NCBI GenBank assembly: GCA_015227615.1
Contig: JAALGZ010000064.1
Span: 62,001 to 126,000 of the forward strand
Direction of reading: 5' to 3'
Length of the DNA: 64,000 bases
DNA from: Labyrinthula sp. Ha
Lineage: Eukaryota; Sar; Bigyra; Labyrinthulida; Labyrinthulaceae
Below the pieces are notes generated by a model. That model saw only the letters and a list, made by a program, of their open reading frames with translations. It did no database searches and was not told where the DNA came from. Both the position numbers and the translations under genes were made by a program. This document shows, one piece after another, positions 34,495-45,120 of this stretch; the stretch's first letter is position 1, and every line of letters begins with the position of its first letter.

Positions 34495-35454
34495 TTATCC
34501 CAACAAGTTATTATATAAGTATGATTTAAATCTACACGATGACTTGAAGGTCTTATTTCTACCAAGTTCAAAAGAAACTTTTCTTCCAGCCTCCTTAGCA
34601 AAATAAGCAAAAGAAACTAAACTCCAAGCTAGACCAAGATTTTGGCTCATATTATCATCAATATATATAGAAAACTCAGTTTCTTCATGATATTTCAAGT
34701 ATTCCTTTACAGCCAACAACGTAAAAACATAAACTTTGCCCTCATTATGTTCTAATATCGATATAATAGATATTCTTAACTTTTGAATGCTCAATCTAGA
34801 ATAATTTCTTGAATCTCTAAATATTCTATACATATCAAGAGTTGGAATAACATATATTTCATTAGTTTCAAATTTCCACTTCGTTGAAGAATTGAAAACT
34901 TCTTCCATAGGTGTTAATTTTTTTAATTTATTATACACTCGATATTCCGGTTGTAAAAATAAGGCATCAAAATCATGTTCCTCAAATTCAAAGGAAGAAA
35001 TATTGCTCACTTCAAAATATTCCATAAGGGCTCCACTTTCAAAAAGACGAGACACTTTTAAACTATATTTTTTTATATCAAAATTATTTTTCAAAGAATT
35101 AACAATATTTTCATATCCTTCAGCAACTTTTTTTGAATCGATATCAACATACTTTTCTCGTTTTCCATCTTTTGTTGTTCCAACTTCCATACCTGTTTCA
35201 TTTGTGTAAAATAACCTAAATTTCTTTCTTAATACTTTCATATTATTCACTTTTATTAAATCCAAATGTTGAATGTCATTATCTAAAAGTACAGTTGACA
35301 AACTTTGTTCAAATTCTGTCTCATTGTAGACACTTTTACCAGGGAGTATTATAAAATCCATATCTAAGTCTACCCAGGTAGAAGAATATCTATCTCTGGG
35401 ATCAGGTAAGGCCCCAATATAAGTTATTACTTTTGCTTCTATTTTAAGCTCCAT
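34495..35454 (-). CDS. Member 2 of the unknown 320-residue protein family
   Basis: The ATG at 35454 (MELKIEAKV) is preferred over an upstream TTG; the product is 319 residues. It is nearly the same as the protein at 57370-58329 (about 21 differences by eye) and a distant relative of the one at 9958-10947. Conserved blocks: TKDGKREKYVD, GYENIVNSLKNNFDIKKYSL, EFEEHDFDALFLQPEY and NLGLAWSLVSF. No membrane segment or known catalytic motif is visible. It is read opposite to the neighbouring Gypsy fossil, whose decayed 3' region ends just downstream. Because the frame stays open while its neighbours have decayed, it is probably under selection or recently active. Function unknown. Confidence 0.75.
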   Translation of the reverse strand: MELKIEAKVITYIGALPDPRDRYSSTWVDLDMDFIILPGKSVYNETEFEQSLSTVLLDNDIQHLDLIKVNNMKVLRKKFRLFYTNETGMEVGTTKDGKREKYVDIDSKKVAEGYENIVNSLKNNFDIKKYSLKVSRLFESGALMEYFEVSNISSFEFEEHDFDALFLQPEYRVYNKLKKLTPMEEVFNSSTKWKFETNEIYVIPTLDMYRIFRDSRNYSRLSIQKLRISIISILEHNEGKVYVFTLLAVKEYLKYHEETEFSIYIDDNMSQNLGLAWSLVSFAYFAKEAGRKVSFELGRNKTFKSSCRFKSYLYNNLLG

Positions 35455-35565
35455 AATGATACAATTTATAATTGTTATGCTTCTTTTATTCAATATTTAT
35501 TTTAATTTCCTTTTTTTTCATACCCAATAGTATGTCTTTGTTGGACATTCCAAAATAGTCATGTC

Positions 35566-35575
35566 TATATTTTTA
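35566..35575. repeat. Left target-site duplication of the LINE-derived insert
   Basis: TATATTTTTA, repeated at 36811-36820 and present once at the empty site 58440-58449. Confidence 0.85.
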
Positions 35576-36810
35576 AATTTTGGGCTTGTGAAAACAAAGT
35601 CAAGGACGAAGCTAAAATGCTAAGTTTTCAGAGTAGCGACCTTTCTACTTCTTCGAAAGAAGTCCCAGGGGCTGCGAGCCGACTGAAGCACTTTCCCAAG
35701 TTGGTGAGTGTGAATATTGGTGGTCTAACTGCCTTTAAGTGCAGCTACGTACAAAAATTTAAAATTACAGCGAATGGTGAACGTCAGTCCGGCTTCAAGA
35801 AGGTGGTTTTTTCAAAACTGCCTGAAGAATGCGAAGGGCGTAGCGACTTCCCTGTGTGAGGAACTTGCTAGTCAAGTAACGGACACGTGCGGAAGAAGCG
35901 ACAGGATCCTGAAACTGGTTGTCTGGAAAATGGTTTTGTATACAAATTGCCCGGGATGAAAATACAGAAAACCATTAAAGTTTAGGAAAGAAAGGTCAAT
36001 AAACAAGGTGACCATAGAAACTACAGAGAAACGCCGCTTGTACAAGAAATCAAGAGTTGCCAGAGGATACAGCTCCTTCAACAACGAACCCAGAAATACC
36101 AACCAGATACCAAGGGAGTAACGAAAATCCAAACAGGAGAGGAAAATATACCCAAACTACCAGACAATAAAACCAGGATACAAGCAGACCACATAGTCCA
36201 AGAAAAGTTCCAGAGAAAAAGTCAAGGTAAGATGCCACAGCTGGAACACTGAAAAGAAAATGAAGCACTCCTTCAAATCCGTAGAACCATCATCAAATTA
36301 CATGCTCAAAAATTTCACAGAAATCAAAAAGACAGCAGCAGAATGTAACACAGCCCCTTCCAAGCGCCTCTCCAACATAGCCAAAATTGGGCTACAAATT
36401 CCCACCTTCAACGCAGCTCCTCAAAACGACAGATTTCGCTCAAAAACAGAGCTATATCACTCCAAGAGACACCAAGACCACGACAAAGCAAGGAATACAC
36501 AATGGAAAAGATTGGTGATGCAGAACAGCCAGATCAAGCTTTTTCTCCCTCGATTTGCACAATTTTCTCAATTCTTGTTCTGTATTTTAGGCAATTTAGC
36601 AACGACCAAATCCAGGCAACTAGGTTCAAGGTTCCTGACGTTCAACCAATAGAATTACAAACAATATTGGAAACTAACAGTAGAATTAATAGCGAACAGT
36701 TAGTAGAGACTAATACATTTAGTACGTAGCTCTTATTGGTATTTAGATCCCCGCTGTATGATTAGGCCAGTAGGCCCAATTAACTCCCTTAAAACCTAAA
36801 CCTAAACATT
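35576..36810 (+). mobile_element. Chimeric, non-autonomous LINE-derived insertion
   Basis: The insert is exactly absent from the second copy of the duplicated block. Its first ~350 bases match the 5' end of the LINE at 11013-15290, including AATTTTGGGCTTGTG and ATG, but lack an internal piece of the endonuclease (including LQELHKQG). Its last ~85 bases match the LINE 3' end (from AGTACGTAGCT to CCTAAACCTAAAC). The ~770 bases between (about 35.93-36.71 kb) are unlike the LINE. It is therefore a composite carried by LINE machinery in trans, or a shortened relative with its own body. Target duplication is 10 bases. Confidence 0.88.
36260..36652 (+). CDS. Basic protein frame inside the LINE-derived insert
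   Basis: ATG at 36260, 130 codons. The product is Lys/Arg- and Ser-rich (KKTAAECNTAPSKRL, FRSKTELYHSKRHQDHDK), with a hydrophobic C-terminal part (FAQFSQFLFCILGNLA). It resembles in character, not in any motif I can name, the nucleic-acid-binding ORF1 proteins of LINEs. Upstream frames also carry basic segments (KFRKERSINKVTIETTEKRR) so the body may once have coded for a longer basic protein. It could equally be host sequence picked up by the element. Confidence 0.35.
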   Translation: MKHSFKSVEPSSNYMLKNFTEIKKTAAECNTAPSKRLSNIAKIGLQIPTFNAAPQNDRFRSKTELYHSKRHQDHDKARNTQWKRLVMQNSQIKLFLPRFAQFSQFLFCILGNLATTKSRQLGSRFLTFNQ

Positions 36811-36820
36811 TATATTTTTA
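36811..36820. repeat. Right target-site duplication of the LINE-derived insert
   Basis: TATATTTTTA, identical to 35566-35575. Confidence 0.85.
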
Positions 36821-38782
36821 CTGAACAAATAAAATATTTAAAAGAATAAGAAATACAAAATATAATATCAATAGATTCTAATCCATTGAATAGAAAACAT
36901 ATAAAAAATACAATTATACGTTTAAAAATAATATAAATATTTATTAGAACTAAAATTTTAGTTTCAATGGTGTATTGAAATCGAGATAAACTCCCTCTTC
37001 TTGATGGACAAAACATCTACAGGAGAGAACTCCTGTTTGCTGATATACTGATTGAAGAAAATATAATTTTATTGGATATACTGAAAAGATAAAACAAGTT
37101 ATCTTAATTTAAACTCACTGCCACTCTAACTTGATGCCTTCAATTTCCTACTAATGCGTGTACTAGCTAAGAAATCAATAATGGTATTAAAATAGTATGA
37201 AAGATTATGGAATAACGACTGGCCGCTAAATATATGTCAAACTTTTGAATTTAGCTTATTTTAAAATATATTCATCTGCTCTTATCCCTCACTTATTACT
37301 TCTTCCACTTTAGAACACGTTGCCTTCTTCTTCTACTAGTACACACGAAAAACCCCATGTGAATACCATGTAGCTTAAAGTTTGATCAAATATTCCTTTT
37401 TCGTTTAAAGTGAAACAACTTTCATATAGAATATTTTTTCAAGTAATAGAGGTGCACTTTAGTTAATTTGTTAGAAGTTTTTTCGCACTTCTCTTTCTCT
37501 TGGTATAAAACCACCTATCTGAATAGATGACTAAATTCCAAGTATTATAATATTTCATAAAAATTCAAATATAAATAATCAAAATTTCCAAACAGTGCTT
37601 TAGAGTAAAAACGTTGATTTATGTATCAAATATTAGATTATGTTTCTTTGGTGTTCATGAATTTTGTACATAGACAAAAAAGATTTCACGGTATATTCTC
37701 TTGTGTTAGAGTTCATTTGTTGAATATGAGCCGTTCTTGCTATGAGATTATTCAGATGTCAAACTACTAGATGGAAATAAAAATCTATTTTTCGTATATT
37801 GGCTTAGACTCTTTTCGCGTACTCTAATAAAAGTCAATTTAACAAATCTATTTATCATTTACTTTATGGTTTGAGAATCATAAACATACTTTGAGATATA
37901 AAAGTTTTTTTTGTAAGTAAAGTTTGAAATATAATCAAGAATACTCAACTCAACCTAAATCAAGAAGTAGGATAATATGATAAACTAATTAATACTCCGG
38001 TAACTCCATTCTTGGAGAATTCGTTTCATACAAATATTCTTCAGTCTTTAAATATGAGGTGGTTATATAACTTGTTTTCCTGTATTGTACAAATAATAAA
38101 TACTAAATAAAACCCCTTATTATCAATCCAAGAAACCAGCAGACAAAGTACTCAAACAAATATGAGCAGAATCTTTATTCAGTACCTGGTATATGATTAT
38201 AAGCTGCTAGGTTTTTGTTTTTTAACACCATACAGTTTCAACACTCATTTTCTTATATCCTTCATTTCAAGTGATTGTTTAGATCTTTTTGCAGAATTTA
38301 GACTATACTAATCATAATTATCTAACAAAATAAAATCAAATTTTATTCTACCTTTCAGACCTTCACAGCAAAGAATTTCTTATCTATCCATTGTATCGAT
38401 ATAAGTATAAATTGGTTAGTATTTAATAATGTATTCTATTGGTTACAAGGTACGTTGTGATTGATTAGTAATTACGATCATAAGAATCAGAGTTACAATC
38501 CAATACAATAGCAAAAAAGTACAACTAAATAAGAAGTAAAAGAAAGAGATAACAAACGAGTGTCAAGGAGCAATCAGGCAATTTTAATAGTGAACAGAGA
38601 GACAATCAAGCAAAGTATCTAAAAGTTCGAACGAGTACCTGTCTATCTGAGCCAAATTCCAGATAGATCTACTATAAATGATGTTTGTAAATATTATTAT
38701 TGACTGAATTCGATATAATTAAGATAAAAAAAGAAATAATATCATCAATATAACAAAGTAAAAAGCCTCAGACGCTAAAAAT
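36821..38782. other. Duplicated, mostly non-coding stretch (copy 1)
   Basis: AT-rich sequence matched at 58450-60413 with moderate divergence. A 68-codon reverse frame beginning MFCPSRRGSLSRFQ (to 37016) is open in both copies but hydrophobic and unlikely to be a gene. Nothing else is supported. Confidence 0.4.
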
Positions 38783-38920
38783 ATGGCATGGAGTCATAAT
38801 ATAGAAGATGAATGCGATGATAAATTTACACAATATAATACATTTGTGGAAGTATTTGGAATCGAAGAGGACGTTCAGTCAGACAAAACTTCTGAAATTG
38901 AGACATACGACTTTATTTAA
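38783..38920 (+). CDS. Short acidic frame, 45 residues, copy 1
   Basis: ATG 38783 to TAA 38920. Product is acidic (EDECDDKFTQYN, GIEEDVQSDKTSEIETYDF). The copy at 60414-60551 has the same length and stop although several bases differ, so the frame has stayed open after duplication. It might be a small gene or the first exon of a larger one. No known family. Confidence 0.35.
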   Translation: MAWSHNIEDECDDKFTQYNTFVEVFGIEEDVQSDKTSEIETYDFI

Positions 38921-38961
38921 GGAACATAACTCTACCAGTTCTTTCATAATCAACAGCTTAA

Positions 38962-39210
38962 CTATTGCAAGAAGCTAGAATTATTAGAAAGGACCTGTTT
39001 TATGTTTGTCAGGGTTATAAAGACTATAGAAACTTGCTTTGAATGTATTTCCGCAACTGCTTGGGCTAAAGTTATGACAATAAGGGAGCTTCTAAGAAGT
39101 ACTGCATCGAAAGGTGTGAAAGATTCATTTATTTCAGCCCAAAGTCTAGGGTTTTCAGTATGAAGGGGCTTTATGTGTTTTTTACCTTTACAAAGAGCTA
39201 TAGTCTCCAT
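38962..39210 (-). CDS. Small hypothetical protein, 82 residues
   Basis: ATG at 39210 (METIALCKGKKHIKPL), stop at 38962. It has a helix-rich second half (LLRSSLIVITLAQAVAEI). The Alba fold has a loosely similar helix pattern, but the match is too weak to claim. In the second block copy (about 60.60-60.84 kb) an extra T in a poly-T run shifts this frame, which argues against strong constraint on at least that copy. Confidence 0.3.
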   Translation of the reverse strand: METIALCKGKKHIKPLHTENPRLWAEINESFTPFDAVLLRSSLIVITLAQAVAEIHSKQVSIVFITLTNIKQVLSNNSSFLQ

Positions 39211-39419
39211 AATTCAATTCTTGTTGAATTTGAAATCAATGTATACAACTAGAGACCCTGACAACACTAAACAAATAAAAAATATACAATTAAACCCCAA
39301 AACAATTAATAGATGAGCTTAGTCAGAAAAGAAAAGGCTGGTGCGAGGCTTTTGTCGAAGGCTCATCTGAATCATATAGAATTTAGTTTAGGAACTATAT
39401 CGAATCATACAAAACTCGT

Positions 39420-39665
39420 ATGTTACAACTGTTTTGGAGGAAGACAAGGCAAAAATTAACTTTTAAAAAAGTTATTGCCGCTAACTCCTTCTATGCTAAA
39501 TTAGCTAAAGCTATGTATGAATATTTCATAAAGTCTTTAAGAGTACATCTGATAAGTATTCACGTGTTAGAAGAAAATCAAGTAAATGTAAACAATACTG
39601 AGTTCTCAATGTTTCATCGTCCTATTTGGAGGCATCTTGGCTTTTCAAATTGTCAGCGAGATTAG
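39420..39665 (+). CDS. Hypothetical protein, 81 residues, copy 1
   Basis: ATG at 39420, TAG at 39665. The translated product (start MLQLFWRKTRQKLTF, end RHLGFSNCQRD) is the same as at 61052-61297. A second open frame begins in the overlap (about 39626) and continues to about 39835 with good protein character (TSITFSVHEFFPNFEDR, SILYPKNLSQLCIYMDL), so one longer gene with a frame change, or a spliced gene, may once have spanned 39420-39835. No family is recognised. Near-perfect identity of the two copies here contrasts with the more diverged flanks. Confidence 0.4.
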   Translation: MLQLFWRKTRQKLTFKKVIAANSFYAKLAKAMYEYFIKSLRVHLISIHVLEENQVNVNNTEFSMFHRPIWRHLGFSNCQRD

Positions 39666-40263
39666 ACACAAGTATAACTTTCTCAGTTCATGAATTCTTC
39701 CCTAATTTTGAAGATAGAAAACACATTTGTCTTCGTGATAGCGAGAAAATTTCTATTTTATATCCAAAAAATCTTTCTCAGCTCTGTATATACATGGATC
39801 TTACCCAGAGTATAATGAAAAAAAAGAATCTTTGAGATTTGTGTAGACGTCTTAAAGTCCCCTCTACGTTTAGCATGCTCACAATGTGTTTTTTTTTATT
39901 TTAGTAGATTGAATCGATTGATCGAAATTAGATCCTGGGGTGTTGAACAGGGTATATTCTGAGTATTTCAAAACCTGTTCAATCTACCTCACTATATGAA
40001 GCAAGAGGTAACTTAACTGTGGTTTCAAATAGTTGCATCATTTTTCCTTTCGAAAAAATTGGGAAGAAAAGTATCTTGTATTCTTGGAGTTTTCCTCTCT
40101 GCTGTTTCAAGTCAAGAGCAGAAGTACCTAATTTTTGTTTAAAGGCTATTTAAATAAAATATAATGAGGCCATGATATTCAACAGGACATTCCTTTATCT
40201 TTCGGAGTAAACTAGAGGTGTTAATTACGACAACTCAACGCTTTTCTAAATGTTTTATGATGC

Positions 40264-40675
40264 TTGTATTTAAGTGGGAAAATGGGAAATATTTCAAATA
40301 ATAGTTCTAATCTTGTGGATTTGTTTATTCAAAATTATGAGGCCGATCAAAAAAAGATAAAAATATGCAGATATATCAAAATGGAAACAATAACAATAAG
40401 CAGAAATCTCAAGAGGAAGATATGGGCATCCTCTTGCATTCTAGGGAAAATATCGAGAGCACCTTCGTACATTTCTTATTTTCCTTCAAGGACCGAAAGT
40501 TTATGAGGGATGAGAACAAATTTAAATAATTACAATTGCTACTATAATGCATTGATCTTGTTGCATAGGTGCCACAGATCTCTGATATGAATTCTATCAA
40601 GCCAAACTATGAGTCGTCTTTTAACCCAGAACTGTTGAAAACCTTGGTGGGCATTGTGCTGTAATTCAAATAATA
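40264..40675 (+). pseudogene. Decayed or spliced small gene, copy 1
   Basis: Begins around ATG 40282 (MGNISNNSSNLVDL). The copy at 61905-62132 keeps a longer frame (IYQNGNNNNKQKSQEEDMDILL), while here a length change in an A-rich run near 40350 shifts it. A later piece (VPQISDMNSIKPNYESSFN, about 40568-40665) follows a possible acceptor TTGTTGCATAG at 40567 and ends in TAA. A 70-base intron from 40498 is possible. Each copy has a different lesion, so neither is clearly intact. Confidence 0.3.
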
Positions 40676-40722
40676 CATAATTCTCTTTTCTTTGTACAAA
40701 GTAAAAGATTTAATTAGCGGTC

Positions 40723-40941
40723 TTGACTTATTTATATGTTCCTTTTTACCATTTGTTACGCAAAACCAAAAATATAGCGTCGAAGCTGCAAAAACCTAAT
40801 ACCAAACTCAAACTCGCAAATAGACCGCTCTCTCCTTATACGTGCTTAGCTACTGGAATGCATAACCCATCGAGACAAGAGAATTCAGAGGGAAACACTG
40901 AACAGAATATAGTTATCTTGGGGACAAACAGGGAGAAGTAA
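40723..40941 (+). pseudogene. Open frame without ATG, copy 1
   Basis: About 72 codons after TTAATTAG, which could serve as an acceptor. Product pieces include YVPFYHLLRKTKNI and LSPYTCLATGMHN, and the frame is also open in the second copy (62358-62585) with many substitutions. Possibly an exon of the same decayed gene as the previous entry. No family recognised. Confidence 0.25.
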
Positions 40942-41689
40942 GTACTTGAGCCTGTTAAGAGCAAAGAATACCGAGAAACTATAGTTGGAAGAAATAAGTA
41001 GGAGTTTAAGCTTATAATCATAACTAACTCACGCAAAAAAATAAAATTTTCTAGTAGTGGGTAGATCTTTGAACAGAATCGATTCGTCATTAAGAAGACC
41101 TTAAATTTAATAAATATTTAAGGATGATACAGTACTGTGTTTTACTTTAGTTAGTCACTAATGCGTTTTCACATTCAAAAAAAAATGCATCACTTTTTAA
41201 CGTTTCATTGTATCAAACACATAATCCTCTTTTTAATTTAGAAGGACCTGGTAGCTGAAAGTGCTGCCGGTAGCCGCCGTGTGAAAAGCTAAAAGCAGAG
41301 ATTGAATCCTCTTGGGTGATGTCCTTTTTAGTAGCCGCTCAAGATTGTGTACATTGAAATAAAATTATATTCACTTAGAGAAAAACAATAAAAACTTATT
41401 TATTATAAATAAACTATTTTGCCTTGGGTAACCAGCAATATTAGTTCTGACTTAATTCAATATGTGTTTTTTTTTCGTAGGTTAAACAATAAATTTGATG
41501 TACTAAGGTTTACAGCACCACATCATGTAAAATGGATATTTTAGTAAACTTTAATCGTAAGAAATTAATCGGCTGTTACAAATCACTGATCCTGTGAAAA
41601 CTCGACTTCATTCCATGTTCTTGAGATATCTCAATTGAACAAATTAAATAGCATAATGCATCAGAAAAACAATCAAAAAAGCTATAATT

Positions 41690-42375
41690 TTGTTTGAACT
41701 GGATCCTGATACTATTTTAGAAGTCAATTATGAGTTTGAAACCTATCAAAAACCAACAGAAAATAAAAGGAGAAGAATTAAAACTACATGCTGTCGCGAG
41801 AAACTTTAAGACAAGTACAAAAAGAAGAACAAGTGATCAAACTACACTTAACGTAAAACCAGGAACTAGATGAGAAGTACAAAGAAGGTTCAAACGAAAA
41901 AATTAACGAGGATATTGTTCCGAAAATGTACCAGGATTGATATTTGAAAGAATGGATTGCTTATAAATAGTTTATACATAAAAACAAAAGAAATAAAGTA
42001 AAAAATAAAACAAAAAGTATATCTGGATGGCTGGCATGGAAAAACAAATCTCGGGAGTTGTTTAAAAAGTTTTGGGTGGCTAGCCACAAGAAGAAAACAA
42101 ACCCAAAGTGCAGAAAAGAGAAATTCCCAATGAAACTACTTCTCCATGGAGACAAAAAGCAATCTCTCGGCGGTGGTAGGAGCTTAGAAAGAGTATTTGG
42201 TATTGGTCTAAGTACAAATTCACAGATAGTGCAAGATGTTACGAATACTAGTTTGGATATTCTCTTTGCGCAGAATGAATAGCTTGATTTCGGATAGGAA
42301 CCTATTGAGCTGGACACTTTAGCTTGGGATAATATCAAAGAAGAAATCGATAATAAGCTTGTTACCATGACCTAG
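41690..42375 (+). pseudogene. Decayed coding sequence, copy 1
   Basis: Forward-strand protein segments follow one another in changing frames: LDPDTILEVNYEFETYQKPT (about 41700-41760), a basic middle (ENKRRRIKTTCC), a piece from about 41971 containing KKFWVASHKKKTNPKCRK and GGGRSLERVFGIGLSTNSQ up to TAG near 42281, and IELDTLAWDNIKEEIDNK just after it. A TAG near 41968 and further frame changes break it. It is nearly the same at 63.34-64.0 kb. The reverse-strand frame over this region is a shadow. Family unknown. Confidence 0.35.
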
Positions 42376-42395
42376 TTATATACAATCTAAGGTTT

Positions 42396-45120
42396 AAATA
42401 AGATGCAACCAAAGAGAAATAATATGCTTAAATATATTATAATAATTTACACTGACAAAAAGTCTCATACTTGCTTGGAGAATTTTTGACTTGTTCACTG
42501 CAATACTCGTCACTCTAAACTCTCTCTCTCTCTCTTTCCACAAAAAAATTACGCAGCATTAGATCATACAGCTCTTGTAGAATTATTTACTGGTAAGTTG
42601 CTTCAAAGGAAGAGCAAATACACTGTTGTCTTAGTCGCCTTTAAAACGGTAGCTCTACATTCTTAAGTACTGTGATTTAATTGTATATGATTTAACCAGT
42701 AATTCCATGAGGGTTAAATAGTTTTCACACAATTTCAAAATGAAATTCCGCCAGAAGCTGGACAACAGCAAAAGAAACAACGAGATCCTTTTCCCAATCA
42801 ATCAGACCTAAGATATGAAGAGATAATGGAAAAAAGAAATAAACTCAAAATTAAATCAGGAAGCAAGCAGGACACTAGAAACGTCGACCAGAAAAATATT
42901 TTTCAATTTATTCCTTGCATCCTATCTTCAACACGGATCATAATTAATGGAATACAGAAAATACCAGTGAAAATATAAGTAAGACTTTTGGATAAATTGC
43001 TGGAATGATATTCACTTAAGTAATTATCATACACCCTATATTCGCCCTCAGAAATACTCAAAACAACTTCGTTTTTTGTTGTGGAGGTTAGCATTTATTC
43101 CCTGTCATATGTGTCTAAGTTGGAATCCCAACTAGGAGTTGTATGATTGTAGTTTAAACCGGACTTCAGCTAGTTAGAGTGGAGAAAGAAGTTGAGAGCC
43201 AAAACAGAAGTGAATCTTTATCAGGAACAAGACTTTACACGATACAGTTATTTTAGGTTAGAGGAGAAACTAGGAGAATTAATGGATTTCGTACTCCGGA
43301 CTTATTATTAGGGGTGCCGTTTGAGAATTTTTTTATATATCTTTTGAATTTGGAGGGTTTTAATGTTTTCTGAGTGAATTTTAGTTTTTTCACAGAGATT
43401 TTTCCTTAGTTTTAAAAACATTTTTAATATAATTTGAGTTTTTGGCTGTATGGCTCACTTTCTTGAGTTTTAATATTCGAATTTTTTATATTTTTTAAAT
43501 TTTGTCACTTTCTGATGTACCATGGTACTGCTATAAAACCCTTCTCAGTTTATAGCAATCAAATACATGGCCAACGCTTCATCCGTTGCATTGCTCTAGC
43601 TACACTAGCAAGATTAATGTATATTTTGTTAGTACTACAGGCATTACAGGCTGGCCCGTCAACTTCGGACTTTCCTCCTCAATTGCCAAGACAAGATATT
43701 AAACACACATAAGCAAGGGATAGAAGTTAAGGGAATTACTTTAAAAAGATTTGAAAGATCTTTTCTGAAGAGTAAATTTCTTTAACTTTTACTTAATTTG
43801 AAACAGTTAAGAACAATAAGCATTAGTGTTCCAGTAACAGCGAAACGTATGATGACTGCAGACAATAAAGTCTATCTAACTTGACTAAAACTAGTTTCAT
43901 TAAAAGTTAGATATACACTCGTAAATTTACCTGCTTTAACTTTTATGAGAATTAAGATTGATATCCTAAAAGAGTTTGACTTTCTTAAAACAAAATATAG
44001 TTCTTCGCGATGGCAAGAATTCTGCGTAAACTTCAAATATAAATGCTTGTATGTTGGCTCAAACTCTTTTTCAGAAAACTTTTAGCACAACATTTGAAAA
44101 TGTATATTAACTTCCTATTTAGTCGCAAAAGGGAGTTTAGGTTTTTAAGAAGCTAATCAGGAGTTATCTACGTTTTAATATCCAAATATCAAGTCAGAGC
44201 TTAGCATGCGAAACTTTTCCGCAGTAAAAGTCATTTTTCTCAGCTAATACTTTGTCTTCTTAAATCAAATAAAATCTAAATTTACCATAGAGACTAATTC
44301 TCAGAATTTTTTAGTTTTTTTTTCTTTTACTACAATATACTATGGTTAAACTATGTATTTTTGTTTTCCAAAAGACATTCCATTTTCAAGTCATATTCTT
44401 GTTTATCTGGTATTTCGCTTCATTCTAATGTAAAAACTATTATAACATATAAAGCTTATTTAAAAATTTTTTTAAATAGCTGGTTTTTATATTTGAGCAC
44501 TGAAAAATATTTTTCTATTCTGTTCTTTTCGGCTCAACCTGTATTTTTGGTGCATTACTAAATAGTTATAAATTTTATTTCTAAACACATTTTTCAAGCT
44601 ACAATGAACCAAAAAATAGTTTTTAAAAGCACTGTCAAATATATCTTTAGCTATATAAGATAGTATATTTTTAAAAATTGTTGACTTTATGCAGAACATC
44701 AAGTATCGTAAAAATATTACACATCCACTCTATATTGACCAGAAAAGAATGAATAAGTATGTTACAAAACACCTTTAGACTTTCATGTATAAGCTCTGAA
44801 TTAAAGTTACAATTAGTATCGAACTATGATGTTTTATAAATTTTGTTATTATTGGGTGGTAACAACTTTATTAACGATTTTTTTTAAAATATTGTATAAT
44901 TCTTCTAATATCTACAATACCTTTTCAGGTCATCTATAAATCTCAAAACCTATTATAGGCTAAGCATAATGCTTACTCGTATAGAAATATAAATGATTAA
45001 AATTATATCAAGTAAAAATAACCCACGATTATTGAAATAATTCATGCAATATTACTTAGTTTTTTTCACCGAATCTTGCCCAAATGCAATAATCTACCAC
45101 ATAATTTGCTTCTTATTAAG
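42396..45120. other. Mostly non-coding stretch between duplicated block and young Gypsy element
   Basis: AT-rich. It includes a CT microsatellite at 42520-42535, a 63-codon reverse frame with a possible membrane helix (MLTSTTKNEVVLSISEGE..., ATG 43094, hydrophobic YIFTGIFCIPLIMI), and a 65-codon forward frame from ATG 43515 (MYHGTAIKPFSVYSNQIHGQ). Neither has other support. Confidence 0.4.

Larger units (their letters stand above)
31185..42395. repeat. Large duplicated block, copy 1
   Basis: Direct repeat of about 10 kb (after discounting the 1.235-kb LINE insertion and its 10-bp target repeat), matched to 54060-64000. Offset is about 22.875 kb up to the insertion and about 21.63 kb after it. 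Order and orientation of all parts are the same. Identity varies along the block: several stretches are the same or nearly so (32.88-33.35, 39.42-39.83, 41.75-42.37 kb), others differ clearly. The right limit is unknown because copy 2 runs off the window. Confidence 0.92.

Noticed and set aside
38600-38660. Possible tRNA T-arm (GTTCGAACGAG)
   Set aside because: No matching acceptor or anticodon arms found.
39001-39210. Alba-type nucleic-acid-binding protein
   Set aside because: Only a loose helix pattern matches; no conserved Alba residues could be aligned.
41961-42368. 135-codon reverse frame (and its copy at 63596-63973)
   Set aside because: Phe/Ser/Leu-rich antisense of basic forward coding pieces; it looks like a shadow even though it is the longer frame.
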